A stretch of DNA of 64,000 nucleotides from Burkholderia pyrrocinia (GCF_003330765.1 NZ_CP024902.1:1550001-1614000), one strand, 5' to 3'; shown: positions 17,502 to 28,123, numbered from the stretch's first letter. Made by a program: numbers and translations. The notes: generated by a model not told the origin, from the sequence alone.

Positions 17502-20369
17502 TTACGCAGGCAACCGATCGAGTTGCGCACGCAGTTTCTCGAGCGTGCTCTGGAATTCCGCGACGCGTTTCTGCTCCTGTTCGACCACGGCCGGCGGCGC
17601 TTTCGCGACGAATGCCTCGTTGCCGAGCTTCGCGTTGCATTTCACGATCTCGCCCGTCAGGCGTGCGATTTCCTTCGACAGGCGCTCGCGTTCGGCCGCG
17701 ACGTCGATTTCCACCTTCAGCACCAGCTTGTTCGGGCCGACGATCGCGATCGGCGCGCCGTGCGCTTGCCGGTCGAGCGTCGCTTCGTCCGCGAGGATCT
17801 GCACTTCCGACAGGCGCGCGAGGGCCTGAACGTACGGCGCGAACGAGCGCAGGCGCTCGGCATCGCCGGCCGCGAGCAGCGGCACCTTCGTCGCCGGCGA
17901 CAGGTTCATCTCGCCGCGCAGGTTGCGGCACGCGTCGACGATCGCCTTCAGGTCGGCCGCCCACTGCTCGGACGCCTCGTCGATCTTCTGCAGGTTGGCG
18001 ACCGGATACGCCTGCGTCATCAGCGACGCTTCGCCCTCGGCCAAGCCCTGCGGATAGCGGCCCGCGAGCGGCGCGACCTTCTGCCAGAGCGCTTCGGTGA
18101 TGAACGGGATCACCGGATGCGCGAGGCGCAGCACCGTTTCGAGCACGCGCAGCAGCGTGCGGCGCGTCGCGCGCTGCTGTTCCGGCGTGCCGTTCTGGAT
18201 CTGCACCTTCGCGAGTTCGAGATACCAGTCGCAGTATTCGTCCCACACGAACTTGTAGATGCTGCTTGCGACGTTGTCGAAGCGATAATCGGCGAAACCC
18301 TTCGCGATGTCGGCCTCGGTGCGCTGCAGCAGCGATACGATCCAGCGGTCGGCCGCCGAGAAGTCGAGGTAGCCGCCGGGGCCGCAATCGCCCGCGCCGC
18401 AGACTTCCGGCTTGTCGCTGCCGCAGTCGTGGCCTTCGCAGTTCATCAGCACGAAGCGTGTCGCGTTCCACAGCTTGTTGCAGAAGTTGCGATAGCCTTC
18501 GCAGCGCGCGAGGTCGAAGTTCACGTTGCGGCCGAGCGTCGCCATCGACGCCATCGTGAAGCGCAGCGCATCGGTGCCGAACGCGGGGATGCCGTCCGGG
18601 AATTCCTTGCGCGTCTTCTTCTCGATCGTCGCGGCCTGCTTCGGGTTCATCAGGCCCGTCGTGCGTTTTGCGACCAGCGTTTCGAGATCGACGCCGTCGA
18701 CGATGTCGAGCGGGTCGAGCGTGTTGCCCTTGCTCTTCGACATCTTCTGGCCTTCCGCGTCGCGCACGAGGCCGTGCATGTAGACGGTATGGAACGGCAC
18801 CTTGCCGGTGAAGTGCGTGGTCATCATCACCATCCGGGCGACCCAGAAGAAGATGATGTCGAAGCCCGTGACGAGCACCGATGAAGGCAGGAAGTGCTTC
18901 AGTTCAGGCGTTTCGTTCGGCCAGCCGAGCGACGAGAACGGCACGAGCGCCGACGAGAACCACGTGTCGAGCACGTCTTCGTCGCGCTTCAGCGCACCCG
19001 CATAGCCTTTCGCGGCGGCCTGCGCGCGCGCCGCTTCCTCGTTGCGCGCGACGAACACCTCGCCGTTCTCGCCGTACCACGCGGGAATCTGGTGCCCCCA
19101 CCACAGCTGGCGCGAGATGCACCAGTCCTGGATGTTCTCGAGCCACTGGTAGTAAGTGGTCGTCCAGTTTTCCGGGACGAACTTGATCTGGCCGTCGCGC
19201 ACGACGTCGAGCGACGTTTCGGTGATCGACTTGCCGGGATTGAACGTGCCTTCCGGCGCCGGCTTCGTCATCGCGACGAACCACTGGTCGGTCAGCATCG
19301 GCTCGATCACGACGCCCGTGCGGTCGCCGCGCGGCACCATCAGCTTGTGCGGCTTCACGGAGTCGAGGAAGCCCAGCGCGTCGAGATCGGCGACGATCGC
19401 CTTGCGCGCGTCGAAGCGGTCGAGGCCACGATACGGGGCGGGGCCGTTGTCGTTGATCTTCGCATCGAGCGTCAGGATCTCGATCGGTGCGAGGTGGTGG
19501 CGCAGGCCGACCTGGTAGTCGTTGAAGTCGTGCGCGGGCGTGACCTTCACGACGCCCGTGCCGAACTCGCGGTCGACGTAGTCGTCGGCGATCACCGGGA
19601 TCTCGCGGCCGGTCAGCGGCAGCGTAACGAGCTTGCCGATCAGGTGCGCGTAGCGCTCGTCTTCCGGGTGCACCATCAGTGCGACATCGCCGAGCATCGT
19701 CTCGGGACGCGTCGTCGCGACGGTCAGCGAGCCCGAGCCGTCGACGAGCGGGTAGCGGATGTGCCACAGGTGGCCGTTTTCCTCTTCGCTCACGACTTCG
19801 AGATCCGACACGGCGGTAAGCAGTACCGGATCCCAGTTGACGAGGCGCTTGCCGCGGTAGATCAGGCCCTGTTCATGGAGCGTGACGAACACGTCGCGCA
19901 CGGCGGCCGACATCTTGTCGTCCATCGTGAAGTATTCGCGCGACCAGTCGGTCGACGCGCCGAGACGGCGCACCTGGCCCGTGATCGTCGAGCCGGATTG
20001 CTGCTTCCATTCCCACACGCGCTCGACGAACTTCTCGCGGCCGAGGTCGTGGCGCGATACACCCTGTGCGTCGAGCTGGCGCTCGACGACGATCTGGGTG
20101 GCGATCCCCGCGTGGTCGGTGCCGGGCACCCACAGCGTGTTCTCGCCGAGCATCCGGTGGTAGCGGGCAAGGCCGTCCATGATCGTCTGGTTGAACGCGT
20201 GGCCCATGTGCAGCGTGCCCGTCACGTTCGGCGGCGGCAACTGGATCGCGAAATCGGGGCGGGCCGGATCGAACGCCGGGGCGGCATAGCCGCGTTTTTC
20301 CCACTCCGGCCCCCATTGGGACTCGATGGCGTGGGGTTCGAAGCTCTTCGCAAGCGTGTTGTCGCTCAT
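17502..20369 (-). CDS. valS: Valyl-tRNA synthetase
   Basis: A 955-residue class I aminoacyl-tRNA synthetase that charges tRNA-Val in the cytoplasm. The HIGH-type motif appears as [14 protein letters not shown] near residue 45 and [12 protein letters not shown] near residue 555. The editing domain follows VTTRPETML (as [12 protein letters not shown]). The C-terminal coiled coil ends [17 protein letters not shown] start it at ATG 20369 ([10 protein letters not shown]); a TTG 16 codons earlier is in frame but lies in the promoter. It is divergent from the uvrD-type helicase gene. Confidence 0.97.
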   Translation of the reverse strand: MSDNTLAKSFEPHAIESQWGPEWEKRGYAAPAFDPARPDFAIQLPPPNVTGTLHMGHAFNQTIMDGLARYHRMLGENTLWVPGTDHAGIATQIVVERQLDAQGVSRHDLGREKFVERVWEWKQQSGSTITGQVRRLGASTDWSREYFTMDDKMSAAVRDVFVTLHEQGLIYRGKRLVNWDPVLLTAVSDLEVVSEEENGHLWHIRYPLVDGSGSLTVATTRPETMLGDVALMVHPEDERYAHLIGKLVTLPLTGREIPVIADDYVDREFGTGVVKVTPAHDFNDYQVGLRHHLAPIEILTLDAKINDNGPAPYRGLDRFDARKAIVADLDALGFLDSVKPHKLMVPRGDRTGVVIEPMLTDQWFVAMTKPAPEGTFNPGKSITETSLDVVRDGQIKFVPENWTTTYYQWLENIQDWCISRQLWWGHQIPAWYGENGEVFVARNEEAARAQAAAKGYAGALKRDEDVLDTWFSSALVPFSSLGWPNETPELKHFLPSSVLVTGFDIIFFWVARMVMMTTHFTGKVPFHTVYMHGLVRDAEGQKMSKSKGNTLDPLDIVDGVDLETLVAKRTTGLMNPKQAATIEKKTRKEFPDGIPAFGTDALRFTMASMATLGRNVNFDLARCEGYRNFCNKLWNATRFVLMNCEGHDCGSDKPEVCGAGDCGPGGYLDFSAADRWIVSLLQRTEADIAKGFADYRFDNVASSIYKFVWDEYCDWYLELAKVQIQNGTPEQQRATRRTLLRVLETVLRLAHPVIPFITEALWQKVAPLAGRYPQGLAEGEASLMTQAYPVANLQKIDEASEQWAADLKAIVDACRNLRGEMNLSPATKVPLLAAGDAERLRSFAPYVQALARLSEVQILADEATLDRQAHGAPIAIVGPNKLVLKVEIDVAAERERLSKEIARLTGEIVKCNAKLGNEAFVAKAPPAVVEQEQKRVAEFQSTLEKLRAQLDRLPA

Positions 20370-20416
20370 GTTGGAAATCTGCCGAAAAATGCGTGAATTG
20401 GATGCCGAATCCGACA

Positions 20417-20422
20417 ATTATA
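20417..20422 (-). promoter_or_regulatory. Probable -10 element of valS
   Basis: The minus strand reads TATAAT here, 48 bases before the valS start codon. No clear -35 partner is seen. Confidence 0.5.
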
Positions 20423-20537
20423 AATGGATGCCCATCGGCCAGCCATTGCGTTGCCGGCGCGGGCCCGTCGCGACGCGGCCGCAACGCGGTCGCGGCATGC
20501 GGCCGAACGGATCGGGAACGGCATCGCGCGGCCGACT

Positions 20538-20543
20538 TATAAT
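20538..20543 (+). promoter_or_regulatory. Probable -10 element of the uvrD-type gene
   Basis: TATAAT 40 bases before ATG 20583 on the plus strand. The -35 region is GC-rich and weak. It faces away from the valS -10 element about 115 bases to the left. Confidence 0.5.
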
Positions 20544-20582
20544 GTCGGGTCCGCATTTTTCTCGCCCGTCCGCCGCCGCTCC

Positions 20583-22946
20583 ATGCCCGATCTGCTCGCC
20601 AATCTGAACCCCGAACAATACGCCGCCGTCACGTTGCCGAACGAACCGGCGCTGATCCTTGCAGGGGCGGGCAGCGGCAAGACCCGCGTGCTGATCACGC
20701 GCATCGCGTGGCTGATCCAGCAGGGCTATGCGTCGCCGCCCACCGTGCTTGCCGTGACCTTCACGAACAAGGCCGCGCGCGAGATGATGGCGCGCCTGTC
20801 GGCGATGATGCCGATCGACCCGCGCGGGATGTGGATCGGTACGTTCCACGGCCTCTGCAACCGGATGCTGCGAACGCACTACCGCGATGCCGGCCTGCCG
20901 CAGACCTTCCAGATCCTCGACACCGCCGACCAGCTGTCCGCGATCAAGCGGTTGATGAAGGCGGCGAACGTCGATGACGAGAAGTACCCGCCGAAGAACG
21001 TCCAGTACTTCATCAACAACGCGAAGGAGCAGGGGCTGCGTCCCGACAAGGTCGACGCGACCGACAACTTCAACCGCAAGTTCGTCGAGCTGTACCAGGC
21101 GTACGACCAGCAATGCCAGCGCGAGGGTGTCGTCGATTTCCCCGAGCTGCTGCTGCGCTGCTACGAGCTGCTCGCGTACAACGCGCCGCTGCGCGCGCAC
21201 TACCAGGCGCGCTTCAAGCACATCCTCGTCGACGAGTTCCAGGACACCAACAAGCTGCAATACGCGTGGCTCAAGATGCTTGCGGGCGGCCAGAACGCGA
21301 TCTTCGCGGTCGGCGACGACGACCAGTCGATCTACGCGTTCCGCGGTGCGAACGTCGGCAACATGCGCGACTTCGAAGACGAATTCCGCGTGCGCAACCT
21401 GATCAAGCTCGAGCAGAACTACCGGTCGCACGGCAACATCCTCGACGCGGCGAACCAGCTGATCTCGAATAACGCGCACCGCCTCGGCAAGAACCTGCGC
21501 ACCGACGCGGGCCACGGCGAGCCCGTGCGCGTGTACGAGGCCAGCACCGATTCGCAGGAAGCCGGCTGGATCGTCGAGGAGATCCGCTCGCTGATCAACA
21601 CCGGGATGGCGCGCAGCGAAGTGGCCGTCCTGTACCGCAGCAACGCGCAGTCGCGCTCGATCGAGCACACGCTGATGTCGTCGGGCATCCCGTACCGCGT
21701 GTACGGCGGCCTGCGCTTCTTCGAGCGGCAGGAAGTGAAGCACGCGCTCGCGTACCTGCGCCTGATCGACAACCCGAACGACGACACGGCGTTCGTGCGG
21801 GTCGTGAACTTCCCGACCCGCGGGATCGGCGCGCGCTCGATCGAGCAGCTGGCCGACGCCGCGCGGCTGTACGGCTGCTCGATGGCCGCCGCGATTCCGT
21901 ACGTGACGGGCAAGGCCGGCACGAGCCTCGGCGGGTTCGCGAACCTGGTCGCGAAGATGCGCGCCGACACGCAGCAGATGAGCCTGCCCGAGACCGTCGA
22001 GCACGTCGTGCGCGCGAGCGGCCTCGCCGATTTCTACCAGGGCGAGCGCGAAGGCCAGGACCGCCTCGAGAACTTGCAGGAACTCGTGAACGCGGCCACT
22101 GCGTTCGTCGCCGAGGAAGGCTACGGGCTCGACACGCCGGCCCGCTCGATCCCGCTGCGCGCGGGCGCGATCGCGGCGCCCGAACTCGGCGCGGCGGCGG
22201 ACGATCCGGCGGTCGACGTGCTCGATCCGGCGTCGCCCGGCGACCCGGCGCAGAACCCCGACACGATGACGCCGCTCGCGGGCTTCCTGTCGCATGCGTC
22301 GCTGGAGGCCGGCGACAACCAGGCGCAGGCCGGCCAGGATGCGGTGCAACTGATGACGGTGCATGCGGCGAAGGGGCTCGAATTCTCGGCCGTGTTCATC
22401 ACGGGCCTCGAGGAAGGGCTGTTCCCGCACGAGAACAGCGTGCTCGAATCGGACGGCCTCGAGGAAGAGCGCCGGCTGATGTATGTCGCGATCACGCGTG
22501 CGAAGGAGCGGCTCTACCTGTCGTTCGCGCAGAGCCGGATGCTGCACGGCCAGACCCGCTACAACGTGCGTTCGCGCTTCTTCGACGAGCTGCCGGAGCA
22601 CGTGCTGAAGTGGCTGACGCCGAAGGTCGAGGCCGGTTCGCGGTGGGGCGGGCGTTCGGACAACGCCGGGTACGGGCGCGACTGGTTCGCGCGGCCGGGC
22701 GGCGGCGGGCGCGAGCAGATCGTCGACGCGGCCGTGTCCGCGCCGCTGCCCGCGTTCGCGGACAAGCAGCGTGCGGCCGGCGCCGGCTTCCGGGTCGGCC
22801 AGCAGGTGTTCCATACCAAGTTCGGCGAAGGCACGGTCACTGCGCTCGAAGGCGCCGGCACCGATGCAAAGGCGCAGGTGAAGTTCAAGCGGCACGGCGA
22901 GAAGTGGCTCGCGCTCGCGGTCGCGAAACTGCAGGCGGTGGAATGA
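20583..22946 (+). CDS. uvrD: UvrD/Rep/PcrA-type DNA helicase
   Basis: A 787-residue superfamily 1 helicase. Walker A is LILAGAGSGKTRVL near residue 28. VDEFQDTN is motif II near residue 218, GDDDQSIYAFRGA is motif III, and VQLMTVHAAKGLEF and YVAITRAKERLYL are the C-terminal motifs. The last 60 residues (GFRVGQQVFHTKFGEGTVTALEG) form the Tudor-like tail that binds RNA polymerase in UvrD/PcrA. A variable linker is expanded around residues 530-570. I start it at ATG 20583 (MPDLLANLNPEQ) because upstream in-frame codons overlap the promoter. It overlaps the next start codon by four bases (ATGA). Confidence 0.93.
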   Translation: MPDLLANLNPEQYAAVTLPNEPALILAGAGSGKTRVLITRIAWLIQQGYASPPTVLAVTFTNKAAREMMARLSAMMPIDPRGMWIGTFHGLCNRMLRTHYRDAGLPQTFQILDTADQLSAIKRLMKAANVDDEKYPPKNVQYFINNAKEQGLRPDKVDATDNFNRKFVELYQAYDQQCQREGVVDFPELLLRCYELLAYNAPLRAHYQARFKHILVDEFQDTNKLQYAWLKMLAGGQNAIFAVGDDDQSIYAFRGANVGNMRDFEDEFRVRNLIKLEQNYRSHGNILDAANQLISNNAHRLGKNLRTDAGHGEPVRVYEASTDSQEAGWIVEEIRSLINTGMARSEVAVLYRSNAQSRSIEHTLMSSGIPYRVYGGLRFFERQEVKHALAYLRLIDNPNDDTAFVRVVNFPTRGIGARSIEQLADAARLYGCSMAAAIPYVTGKAGTSLGGFANLVAKMRADTQQMSLPETVEHVVRASGLADFYQGEREGQDRLENLQELVNAATAFVAEEGYGLDTPARSIPLRAGAIAAPELGAAADDPAVDVLDPASPGDPAQNPDTMTPLAGFLSHASLEAGDNQAQAGQDAVQLMTVHAAKGLEFSAVFITGLEEGLFPHENSVLESDGLEEERRLMYVAITRAKERLYLSFAQSRMLHGQTRYNVRSRFFDELPEHVLKWLTPKVEAGSRWGGRSDNAGYGRDWFARPGGGGREQIVDAAVSAPLPAFADKQRAAGAGFRVGQQVFHTKFGEGTVTALEGAGTDAKAQVKFKRHGEKWLALAVAKLQAVE

Positions 22947-23740
22947 TGGACATCGATATGGCTGCCGCGCCTGCGACGCGCCCGCTGGGCATTCTGGCCG
23001 CGCTGCCTGAGGAACTCGGCGATCTGATCGCCGCGATGCGCGCCGACGGCGCGATGAAGACGGTCACGCTCGGCCGCCGCGATTACCACGTCGGCACCGT
23101 GCACGGCGCGGCCTGCGTCGTCACGCTCGCGCGGGTCGGCAAGGTCGCGGCCGCCGCGACGGTCAGCGCGCTGATCCACGTGTTCGGCGTCGCGGGCGTC
23201 GTGTTCACCGGCGTCGCGGGCGGCGTGTCGCGCACGGTGCGCGTCGGCGACGTCGTCGTGGCCGACACGCTGCTGCAGCACGATCTCGACGCGTCGCCGC
23301 TGTTTCCGCGCTACGAGGTGCCGCTGCTCGGCATCACGCGTTTCGCGACCGACGCGGAACTGACGGCTTGTCTGAGGGCCGCTTGCACGCTGTTCGTCGC
23401 GGAAGAGGGCGCGCAGTTCGCCGAGCGCTTCGGGCTGGCCGGCGCGACGCTGCACGCCGGGCTCATCATCAGCGGCGACCGGTTCGTGTCGAGCGAGCGC
23501 GAGGTCGTCGCGCTGCGCGACGCGCTGCCGGACGCGCTCGCGGTCGAAATGGAAGGCGCCGCGATCGCGCAGGTGTGTGCGGAGCACGACGTGCCGTTCG
23601 CGCTGGTGCGCACGATCTCCGATACGGCCGACGATCACGCGACGCAGTCGTTCTCGCACTTCCTGTCGGCGATCGCGAGCAGCTATTCGTCCGGCATCCT
23701 CAAGCGTTTCCTGACGCTGCATGCGACGACGGCGGCCTGA
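22943..23740 (+). CDS. 5'-methylthioadenosine/S-adenosylhomocysteine nucleosidase family protein
   Basis: A 265-residue nucleoside phosphorylase-fold enzyme. It should hydrolyse MTA and SAH to adenine and the thiosugar, supporting methionine salvage and recycling of SAM products. It shows GILAALPEEL at about residue 15, VVFTGVAGGVS near 90, VEMEGAAIAQVC near 195 and VRTISDTADD near 218 with the catalytic Asp. The start ATG overlaps the uvrD stop, so the two are translationally coupled. The final codons are part of a perfect terminator stem. It is slightly longer than the E. coli enzyme. Confidence 0.9.
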   Translation: MMDIDMAAAPATRPLGILAALPEELGDLIAAMRADGAMKTVTLGRRDYHVGTVHGAACVVTLARVGKVAAAATVSALIHVFGVAGVVFTGVAGGVSRTVRVGDVVVADTLLQHDLDASPLFPRYEVPLLGITRFATDAELTACLRAACTLFVAEEGAQFAERFGLAGATLHAGLIISGDRFVSSEREVVALRDALPDALAVEMEGAAIAQVCAEHDVPFALVRTISDTADDHATQSFSHFLSAIASSYSSGILKRFLTLHATTAA

Positions 23741-23755
23741 AGCCGCCGTCGTTTT
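23726..23755 (+). terminator. Rho-independent terminator overlapping the nucleosidase stop codon
   Basis: ACGACGGCGGC (23726-23736) pairs perfectly with GCCGCCGTCGT (23742-23752) around CTGAA, followed by a T-run. The stop codon lies in the loop. Confidence 0.88.
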
Positions 23756-23774
23756 CTCCGTTCAAGCCGATCGA

Positions 23775-23802
23775 CCGGCCGCGGCGCACACGCCGCGGCC
23801 GG
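23775..23802. terminator. Perfect 12-base stem-loop in a convergent gap
   Basis: CCGGCCGCGGCG and CGCCGCGGCCGG pair around CACA. It lies five bases past the stop of the minus-strand MFS gene and after the nucleosidase terminator. No T-run is adjacent, so it may protect transcript 3' ends for the minus-strand gene. Confidence 0.55.
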
Positions 23803-23806
23803 CTCG

Positions 23807-25045
23807 TCACGCCTGCTTGCGCCGGCTGCTTTCGAGGTTCGGCAGGAACACCGTCAGCACGCCGATCAGCGGCAGGAACGAGCACACCTTGTAGACGAAC
23901 GTGATGCTCGTCGCGTCGGCGAGCTGGCCGAGCACGGCCGCGCCGATGCCGCCGAGGCCGAACGCGAAGCCGAAGAACAGGCCCGCGACCATCCCGACCT
24001 TGCCGGGCATCAGTTCCGTCGCATAGACGAGGATCGCGGCGAACGCCGACGCCAGCACGATGCCGATGATCACGGTCAGCACGCTGGTCCAAAACAGGTT
24101 CGCGTACGGCAGCAACAGCGTGAACGGCGCGACGCCGAGGATCGATACCCAGATCACGTACTTGCGGCCGATCCGGTCGCCGACGGGCCCGCCGATCAGC
24201 GTGCCGGCCGCCACGGCCGCGAGAAATACGAACAGGTGGATCTGCGCGGCCTGCACCGACAGGTGGAACTTGTCGATCAGGTAGAACGTGAAATAGCTGT
24301 TGATGCTCGCGAGGTAGAAGTACTTCGAGAACACGAGCAGCACCAGCACGCCGATCGCGCCGATCACGCGGCCGCGCGACAGCGTCGGGTGGCCGGCCGC
24401 CACGGCCTTTTTCTTCATCGACGGATGCTTCTTGTACCAGTGGCCGATCTGCGTGAGCACGACCATCGCGACGAGCGCGGCCGCCGAGAACCACGCGATG
24501 CTGTGCTGGCCGTGCGGAATGATCACGAGCGCGGCGAGCAGCGGCCCGAGCGCAGAACCCGCGTTGCCGCCCACCTGGAATACCGACTGCGCGAGCCCGT
24601 GCTGGCCGCCCGACGCCATCCGCGCGACGCGCGACGATTCAGGATGGAACACCGACGAACCGCAGCCGACGAGCGCCGCGGCTACCAGCAGCATCGGGAA
24701 AGTCGGCGCGACCGACATCAGCAGCAGCCCCGCGAGTGTGAAGCCCATGCCAACCGGCAGCGAATACGGCTTCGGACGCTTGTCGGTATAGAGGCCGACG
24801 AGCGGCTGCAGCAGCGACGCGGTGATCTGGTAGGTGAGCGTGATCAGGCCGATCTGCGCGAACGACAGCGCGAACTGGCTCTTGAGCATCGGATAGATCG
24901 CGAGGATCAACGACTGGATCATGTCGTTGAGCATGTGCGAGAAGCTGATCGCGCCGAGCACCGGGTAGACGGTGCGCGGAGCGGGTGGCGCGGACGGTTG
25001 GGCGGCGGCTGCGCCGGCGGTACCCGGGTCGAGGCTGGTTTCCAT
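23807..25045 (-). CDS. MFS transporter, fosmidomycin-resistance (Fsr)-like
   Basis: A 412-residue inner-membrane transporter with about twelve hydrophobic segments. The first helix region FSHMLNDMIQSLILAIYPML and GLYTDKRPKP after helix 2 are characteristic of the Fsr subgroup, as is GCGSSVFHPESSRVARMASGG. A Pro/Ala-rich cytoplasmic N-terminus of about 25 residues precedes it. It is probably a drug or metabolite exporter; the name fosmidomycin resistance comes from the E. coli homologue and the real substrate here is unknown. It stands alone. Confidence 0.9.
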   Translation of the reverse strand: METSLDPGTAGAAAAQPSAPPAPRTVYPVLGAISFSHMLNDMIQSLILAIYPMLKSQFALSFAQIGLITLTYQITASLLQPLVGLYTDKRPKPYSLPVGMGFTLAGLLLMSVAPTFPMLLVAAALVGCGSSVFHPESSRVARMASGGQHGLAQSVFQVGGNAGSALGPLLAALVIIPHGQHSIAWFSAAALVAMVVLTQIGHWYKKHPSMKKKAVAAGHPTLSRGRVIGAIGVLVLLVFSKYFYLASINSYFTFYLIDKFHLSVQAAQIHLFVFLAAVAAGTLIGGPVGDRIGRKYVIWVSILGVAPFTLLLPYANLFWTSVLTVIIGIVLASAFAAILVYATELMPGKVGMVAGLFFGFAFGLGGIGAAVLGQLADATSITFVYKVCSFLPLIGVLTVFLPNLESSRRKQA

Positions 25046-25286
25046 GTGAGCTGAGCGAGTTGAGGTGGCGGGGCGCGCTCTGATGGGGATCGGCGCGTTT
25101 TCAATCGTTGCTGCGTCAAAGAAGTGTAATGTGGCGTATCGAGAATGTCAGGCCAAGTTTTATCGCAAATCGGACATTCATCCGACGGATCCATCGGTGC
25201 CCGCTTTTTTGACCGGATATAACGCTGGCGGCGCGTTTGCCCGTCAGCGGGGGCTGCGCCGGGGCCCGGTGAGTGTTTTACCGGAC

Positions 25287-25313
25287 TCAAGAAACGGCGG
25301 TGGCGGCCGTTGA
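25287..25313 (+). promoter_or_regulatory. Candidate sigma-28 (FliA) promoter for the chemoreceptor gene
   Basis: TCAAGAAA (25287-25294), an 11-base spacer and GCCGTTGA (25306-25313) match the FliA pattern TAAAGTTT-N11-GCCGATAA in spacing and most core bases. It lies about 140 bases before the chemoreceptor start. The remainder of the 406-base gap 25046-25451 shows no other gene or clear site; a small open frame at 25065-25313 has no ribosome site or recognisable protein. Confidence 0.6.
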
Positions 25314-25451
25314 ACGACCCAATGACAACAGGCGCGCCGCGTCCGGCACCGGCTATCCGCCGTGCGGGCGCAGGACGCGCGGCATGGGCCGCCATCGCGG
25401 GAATGCCGGGACCGACCTTTCCGGCAGCGTGATCAATACGGGGATATATCG

Positions 25452-27125
25452 ATGAAAGCAGCATCATTGCATCCGCAGCCAGGTGCGGCCGCCGCCGCAC
25501 CCGACGTTGCCGCCGGTCGCACCGCACGGCGCCCGCGAGCGGCACGTCGCGAGCGCCGGCCGTGGACCGTCAAGGCGACGTTGCGCGCCGCATTCGCGAT
25601 CCTGCTGGCCGGCACGCTGGCGATCGGCGTGTTTTCGCTGTGGCAGATCAGCCGGCTGAATGCGTCGATCGCGTCGGTCTACGAGCAGGGCCACGTCGCG
25701 AGCCGCGCGGCGCAGGAGGTCCGGGCCGAGGTGCTGCATGCGAGCCGTGCACAGAAGATGCTGCTGACCGCGACCACCGCGAAGGAGCGCGACGAACTGG
25801 GCGCCGAGGTCGACGCGGGGCTTGCGTCGATCGGCAAGGCGCTTGGCACGCTGCAGCGCTACGCGGATCCGGCCGACGCCGACGATTCGGCGCGGCTGCG
25901 CGCATTCTCGACCGCAGTCGGTACGTGGAGCGGGCATCTGCGCGATTTCGTCACGCTCGTGCGCGCGCAGCCGCTCGACCTGTCGCAGATGAACTGGCAG
26001 GTCGGCACGCAGGACGTGTCGCTGCTGGTCGAAACCGGCAAGCTCGAGAAACTCGTCGCCGAACTCGTGAAGACGCGCGGTGCGAAGTCGAAGGCGACGC
26101 TCGATGCGTCCGCCACCATCTTCTCGTCGTCGTTTGCGATGATCGCGGCGATGACGGCCGCGCTGATCGTGCTCGCGATCGCGATCGCCGAACGCGTCGT
26201 GCGCCGCCTCGCGTCGCAACTCGGCGGCGAGCCCGCGCACGCGAAGGCGATCGCCGCGGACATCGCGCGCGGCGACCTGACGCGACCGATCACGCTCGGC
26301 CGGCACGACCGCGACAGCATGGTGCGTGCGCTGGCCGAGATGCAGACGGGGCTCGCGGCGACCGTCGGCGAGATTGCCGTCAGCGCCGAGGCCATCGCGG
26401 CCGCGTCCGGCGAGATCTCGACCGGCAATCTCGACCTGTCGCGGCGCACCGAGCAGCAGGCCGTCGCGCTCGAGCGCACCGCGGCCAGCATGGAGCAGCT
26501 CACGTCGACCGTGCGGCAGAACGCCGAGAATGCGCGGCAGGCGAGCACGCTCGCGGCCAGTGCGTCGGCCGTCGCGGAGACGGGCGGTGAAGTCGTCGGG
26601 CGCGTGGTCGCGACGATGAGCGAGATCGACGACAGCGCGAAGAACATTCGCGACATCATCGGCACGATCGAAGGGATCGCGTTCCAGACCAACATTCTCG
26701 CGTTGAATGCGGCGGTCGAGGCCGCACGCGCCGGCGAGCAGGGGCGTGGCTTCTCGGTGGTCGCGGGCGAGGTGCGCCTGCTCGCGCAGCGCGCGGCGAC
26801 CGCGGCGAAGGAGATCCGCGCGCTGATCGGCGCGTCGGTCGAGCGCGTCGCGAACGGCGCGGCGCTCGCGCACGATGCGGGCCGCACGATGGGCGACGTC
26901 GTGCGCGCGGTCAAGCGCGTGACGGACATCATCGGCGAGATTTCCGCGGCGTCGGACGAGCAGAGCGCCGGGATCGACGAGATCGGCCGCGCGGTCACGC
27001 AGATGGACGCCGGCACGCAGCAGAACGCGGCACTCGTCGAGCAGGCGGCCGCCGCGGCGAACGCGCTCGACGAGCAGGCGCAGGCGCTCAAGTCGCTGGT
27101 CGGGCGCTTTCGCATCGCGGCGTGA
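25452..27125 (+). CDS. Methyl-accepting chemotaxis protein
   Basis: A 557-residue chemoreceptor. A basic N-terminal tail of about 40 residues (rich in Arg/Ala) precedes membrane helix 1 at about 47-67. A four-helix-bundle-type periplasmic domain runs to about 230. Membrane helix 2 lies at about 232-255, then HAMP, then a long signalling coiled coil. The hairpin tip [26 protein letters not shown] is intact. It ends LVGRFRIAA with no CheR-binding pentapeptide. I start at ATG 25452; the frame is open further upstream but has no better start. The ligand is unknown. It stands alone, as satellite chemoreceptors often do. Confidence 0.93.
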   Translation: MKAASLHPQPGAAAAAPDVAAGRTARRPRAARRERRPWTVKATLRAAFAILLAGTLAIGVFSLWQISRLNASIASVYEQGHVASRAAQEVRAEVLHASRAQKMLLTATTAKERDELGAEVDAGLASIGKALGTLQRYADPADADDSARLRAFSTAVGTWSGHLRDFVTLVRAQPLDLSQMNWQVGTQDVSLLVETGKLEKLVAELVKTRGAKSKATLDASATIFSSSFAMIAAMTAALIVLAIAIAERVVRRLASQLGGEPAHAKAIAADIARGDLTRPITLGRHDRDSMVRALAEMQTGLAATVGEIAVSAEAIAAASGEISTGNLDLSRRTEQQAVALERTAASMEQLTSTVRQNAENARQASTLAASASAVAETGGEVVGRVVATMSEIDDSAKNIRDIIGTIEGIAFQTNILALNAAVEAARAGEQGRGFSVVAGEVRLLAQRAATAAKEIRALIGASVERVANGAALAHDAGRTMGDVVRAVKRVTDIIGEISAASDEQSAGIDEIGRAVTQMDAGTQQNAALVEQAAAAANALDEQAQALKSLVGRFRIAA

Positions 27126-27235
27126 GCGCCGCGTGGTCGCGGGCCGGCCGCCCGCGATGCGCGCATCCCGCCGGCCACCGGTCGATCGGTGACAAAACCG
27201 GCAGTCGGGCGGCGCGCCGCCCGGCCGTACCGCGA

Positions 27236-28111
27236 TTACGACTTCTTCTGCTTGTCGGGATCGATGATGACCGTGCAGGTCGTGCCCGCCGACAGCACCA
27301 CGTCGGCCGGCACTTCGTCGATCCGGATGCGCACCGGCACGCGCTGCGCGAGGCGCACCCAGTTGAAGGTCGGGTTCACGTCCGCGACGAGGTCGCGGCT
27401 TTGCGGGTTGTCGCGATCGTAGATGCCGCGCGAGATGCTTTCGACGTGGCCCTTCATCACGCCGCCGCTCATCAGCCGCATCTCGGCCGGCGCGCCGATC
27501 TTCACGCGCGGCAGCTTGGTTTCCTCGAAGTAGCCGTAGACCCAGAACGAGTGGCTGTCGACGATCGCGAGCTTCGCCTGGCCGGCCACCGCATAGTTGC
27601 CCTTGAACGTCTGCAGGTTCGTGATGTAGCCGTCGACCGGCGCGACCACGCGCGTGCGCTCGAGATTGAGCTTCGCGGCGTCGAGCGCGGCGATCGCCTG
27701 CTGGTACTGCGCATCGGCGCTCGACGCGCTGTGCGCCGCGTTCTCGCGGTTTTCCTTCGACACGACGAGCGCATCGAGATCCGCGCGGCGGGCCGCGTCG
27801 TCGCGGCGCATCTGCAGTTCCGCGCGGCGGGCGGCGACGGCCGCCTGCGCCTGCTCGACCGCGATCTGGTAGTGCGACGGGTCGATCTGCATGATCAGGT
27901 CGCCCTTTTTCACGAGCTGGTTGTCATGCACGGGCAGCTCGACGATCGCGCCCGACACGTCCGGTGCGACGTTGACGATCTCGGCGCGCACGCGCCCGTC
28001 GCGCGTCCATGGATCGTCCATGTAGTGCACCCACAGCGAGCGCCCGATCAGGATCGCGACAAGAAGGATGACGGCAGTCGCGACGAAGCCGAAGAGTTTT
28101 CTGAGAATCAT
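27236..28111 (-). CDS. HlyD/EmrA-type membrane fusion protein (AaeA-like)
   Basis: A 291-residue periplasmic adaptor. An N-terminal membrane anchor lies at about residues 8-26. A biotinyl-lipoyl-like segment starts DVSGAIVELPVHDNQLVKKGDLI, followed by a coiled-coil hairpin (QAQAAVAARRAELQMRRDDAARRADLD...) and VVAPVDGYITNLQTFKGNYA. The C-terminal barrel contains VESISRGIYDRDN. It completes the efflux operon with FUSC, DUF1656 and an outer-membrane factor. In E. coli the AaeAB pair exports p-hydroxybenzoate and related aromatic acids; the substrate here is unproven. Confidence 0.92.
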   Translation of the reverse strand: MILRKLFGFVATAVILLVAILIGRSLWVHYMDDPWTRDGRVRAEIVNVAPDVSGAIVELPVHDNQLVKKGDLIMQIDPSHYQIAVEQAQAAVAARRAELQMRRDDAARRADLDALVVSKENRENAAHSASSADAQYQQAIAALDAAKLNLERTRVVAPVDGYITNLQTFKGNYAVAGQAKLAIVDSHSFWVYGYFEETKLPRVKIGAPAEMRLMSGGVMKGHVESISRGIYDRDNPQSRDLVADVNPTFNWVRLAQRVPVRIRIDEVPADVVLSAGTTCTVIIDPDKQKKS

Positions 28112-28123
28112 GATGGTTCGGAA

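Noticed and set aside
16521..18884. Long plus-strand open frame (787 codons) opposite galU and valS
   Set aside because: It is antisense to two certain genes, has a low-complexity Arg/Asp/His/Leu composition and no family motif. Such frames arise from codon bias in GC-rich DNA.
25065..25313. Small open frame between the MFS and chemoreceptor genes
   Set aside because: No ribosome site and no recognisable protein; it ends on top of the candidate sigma-28 promoter.
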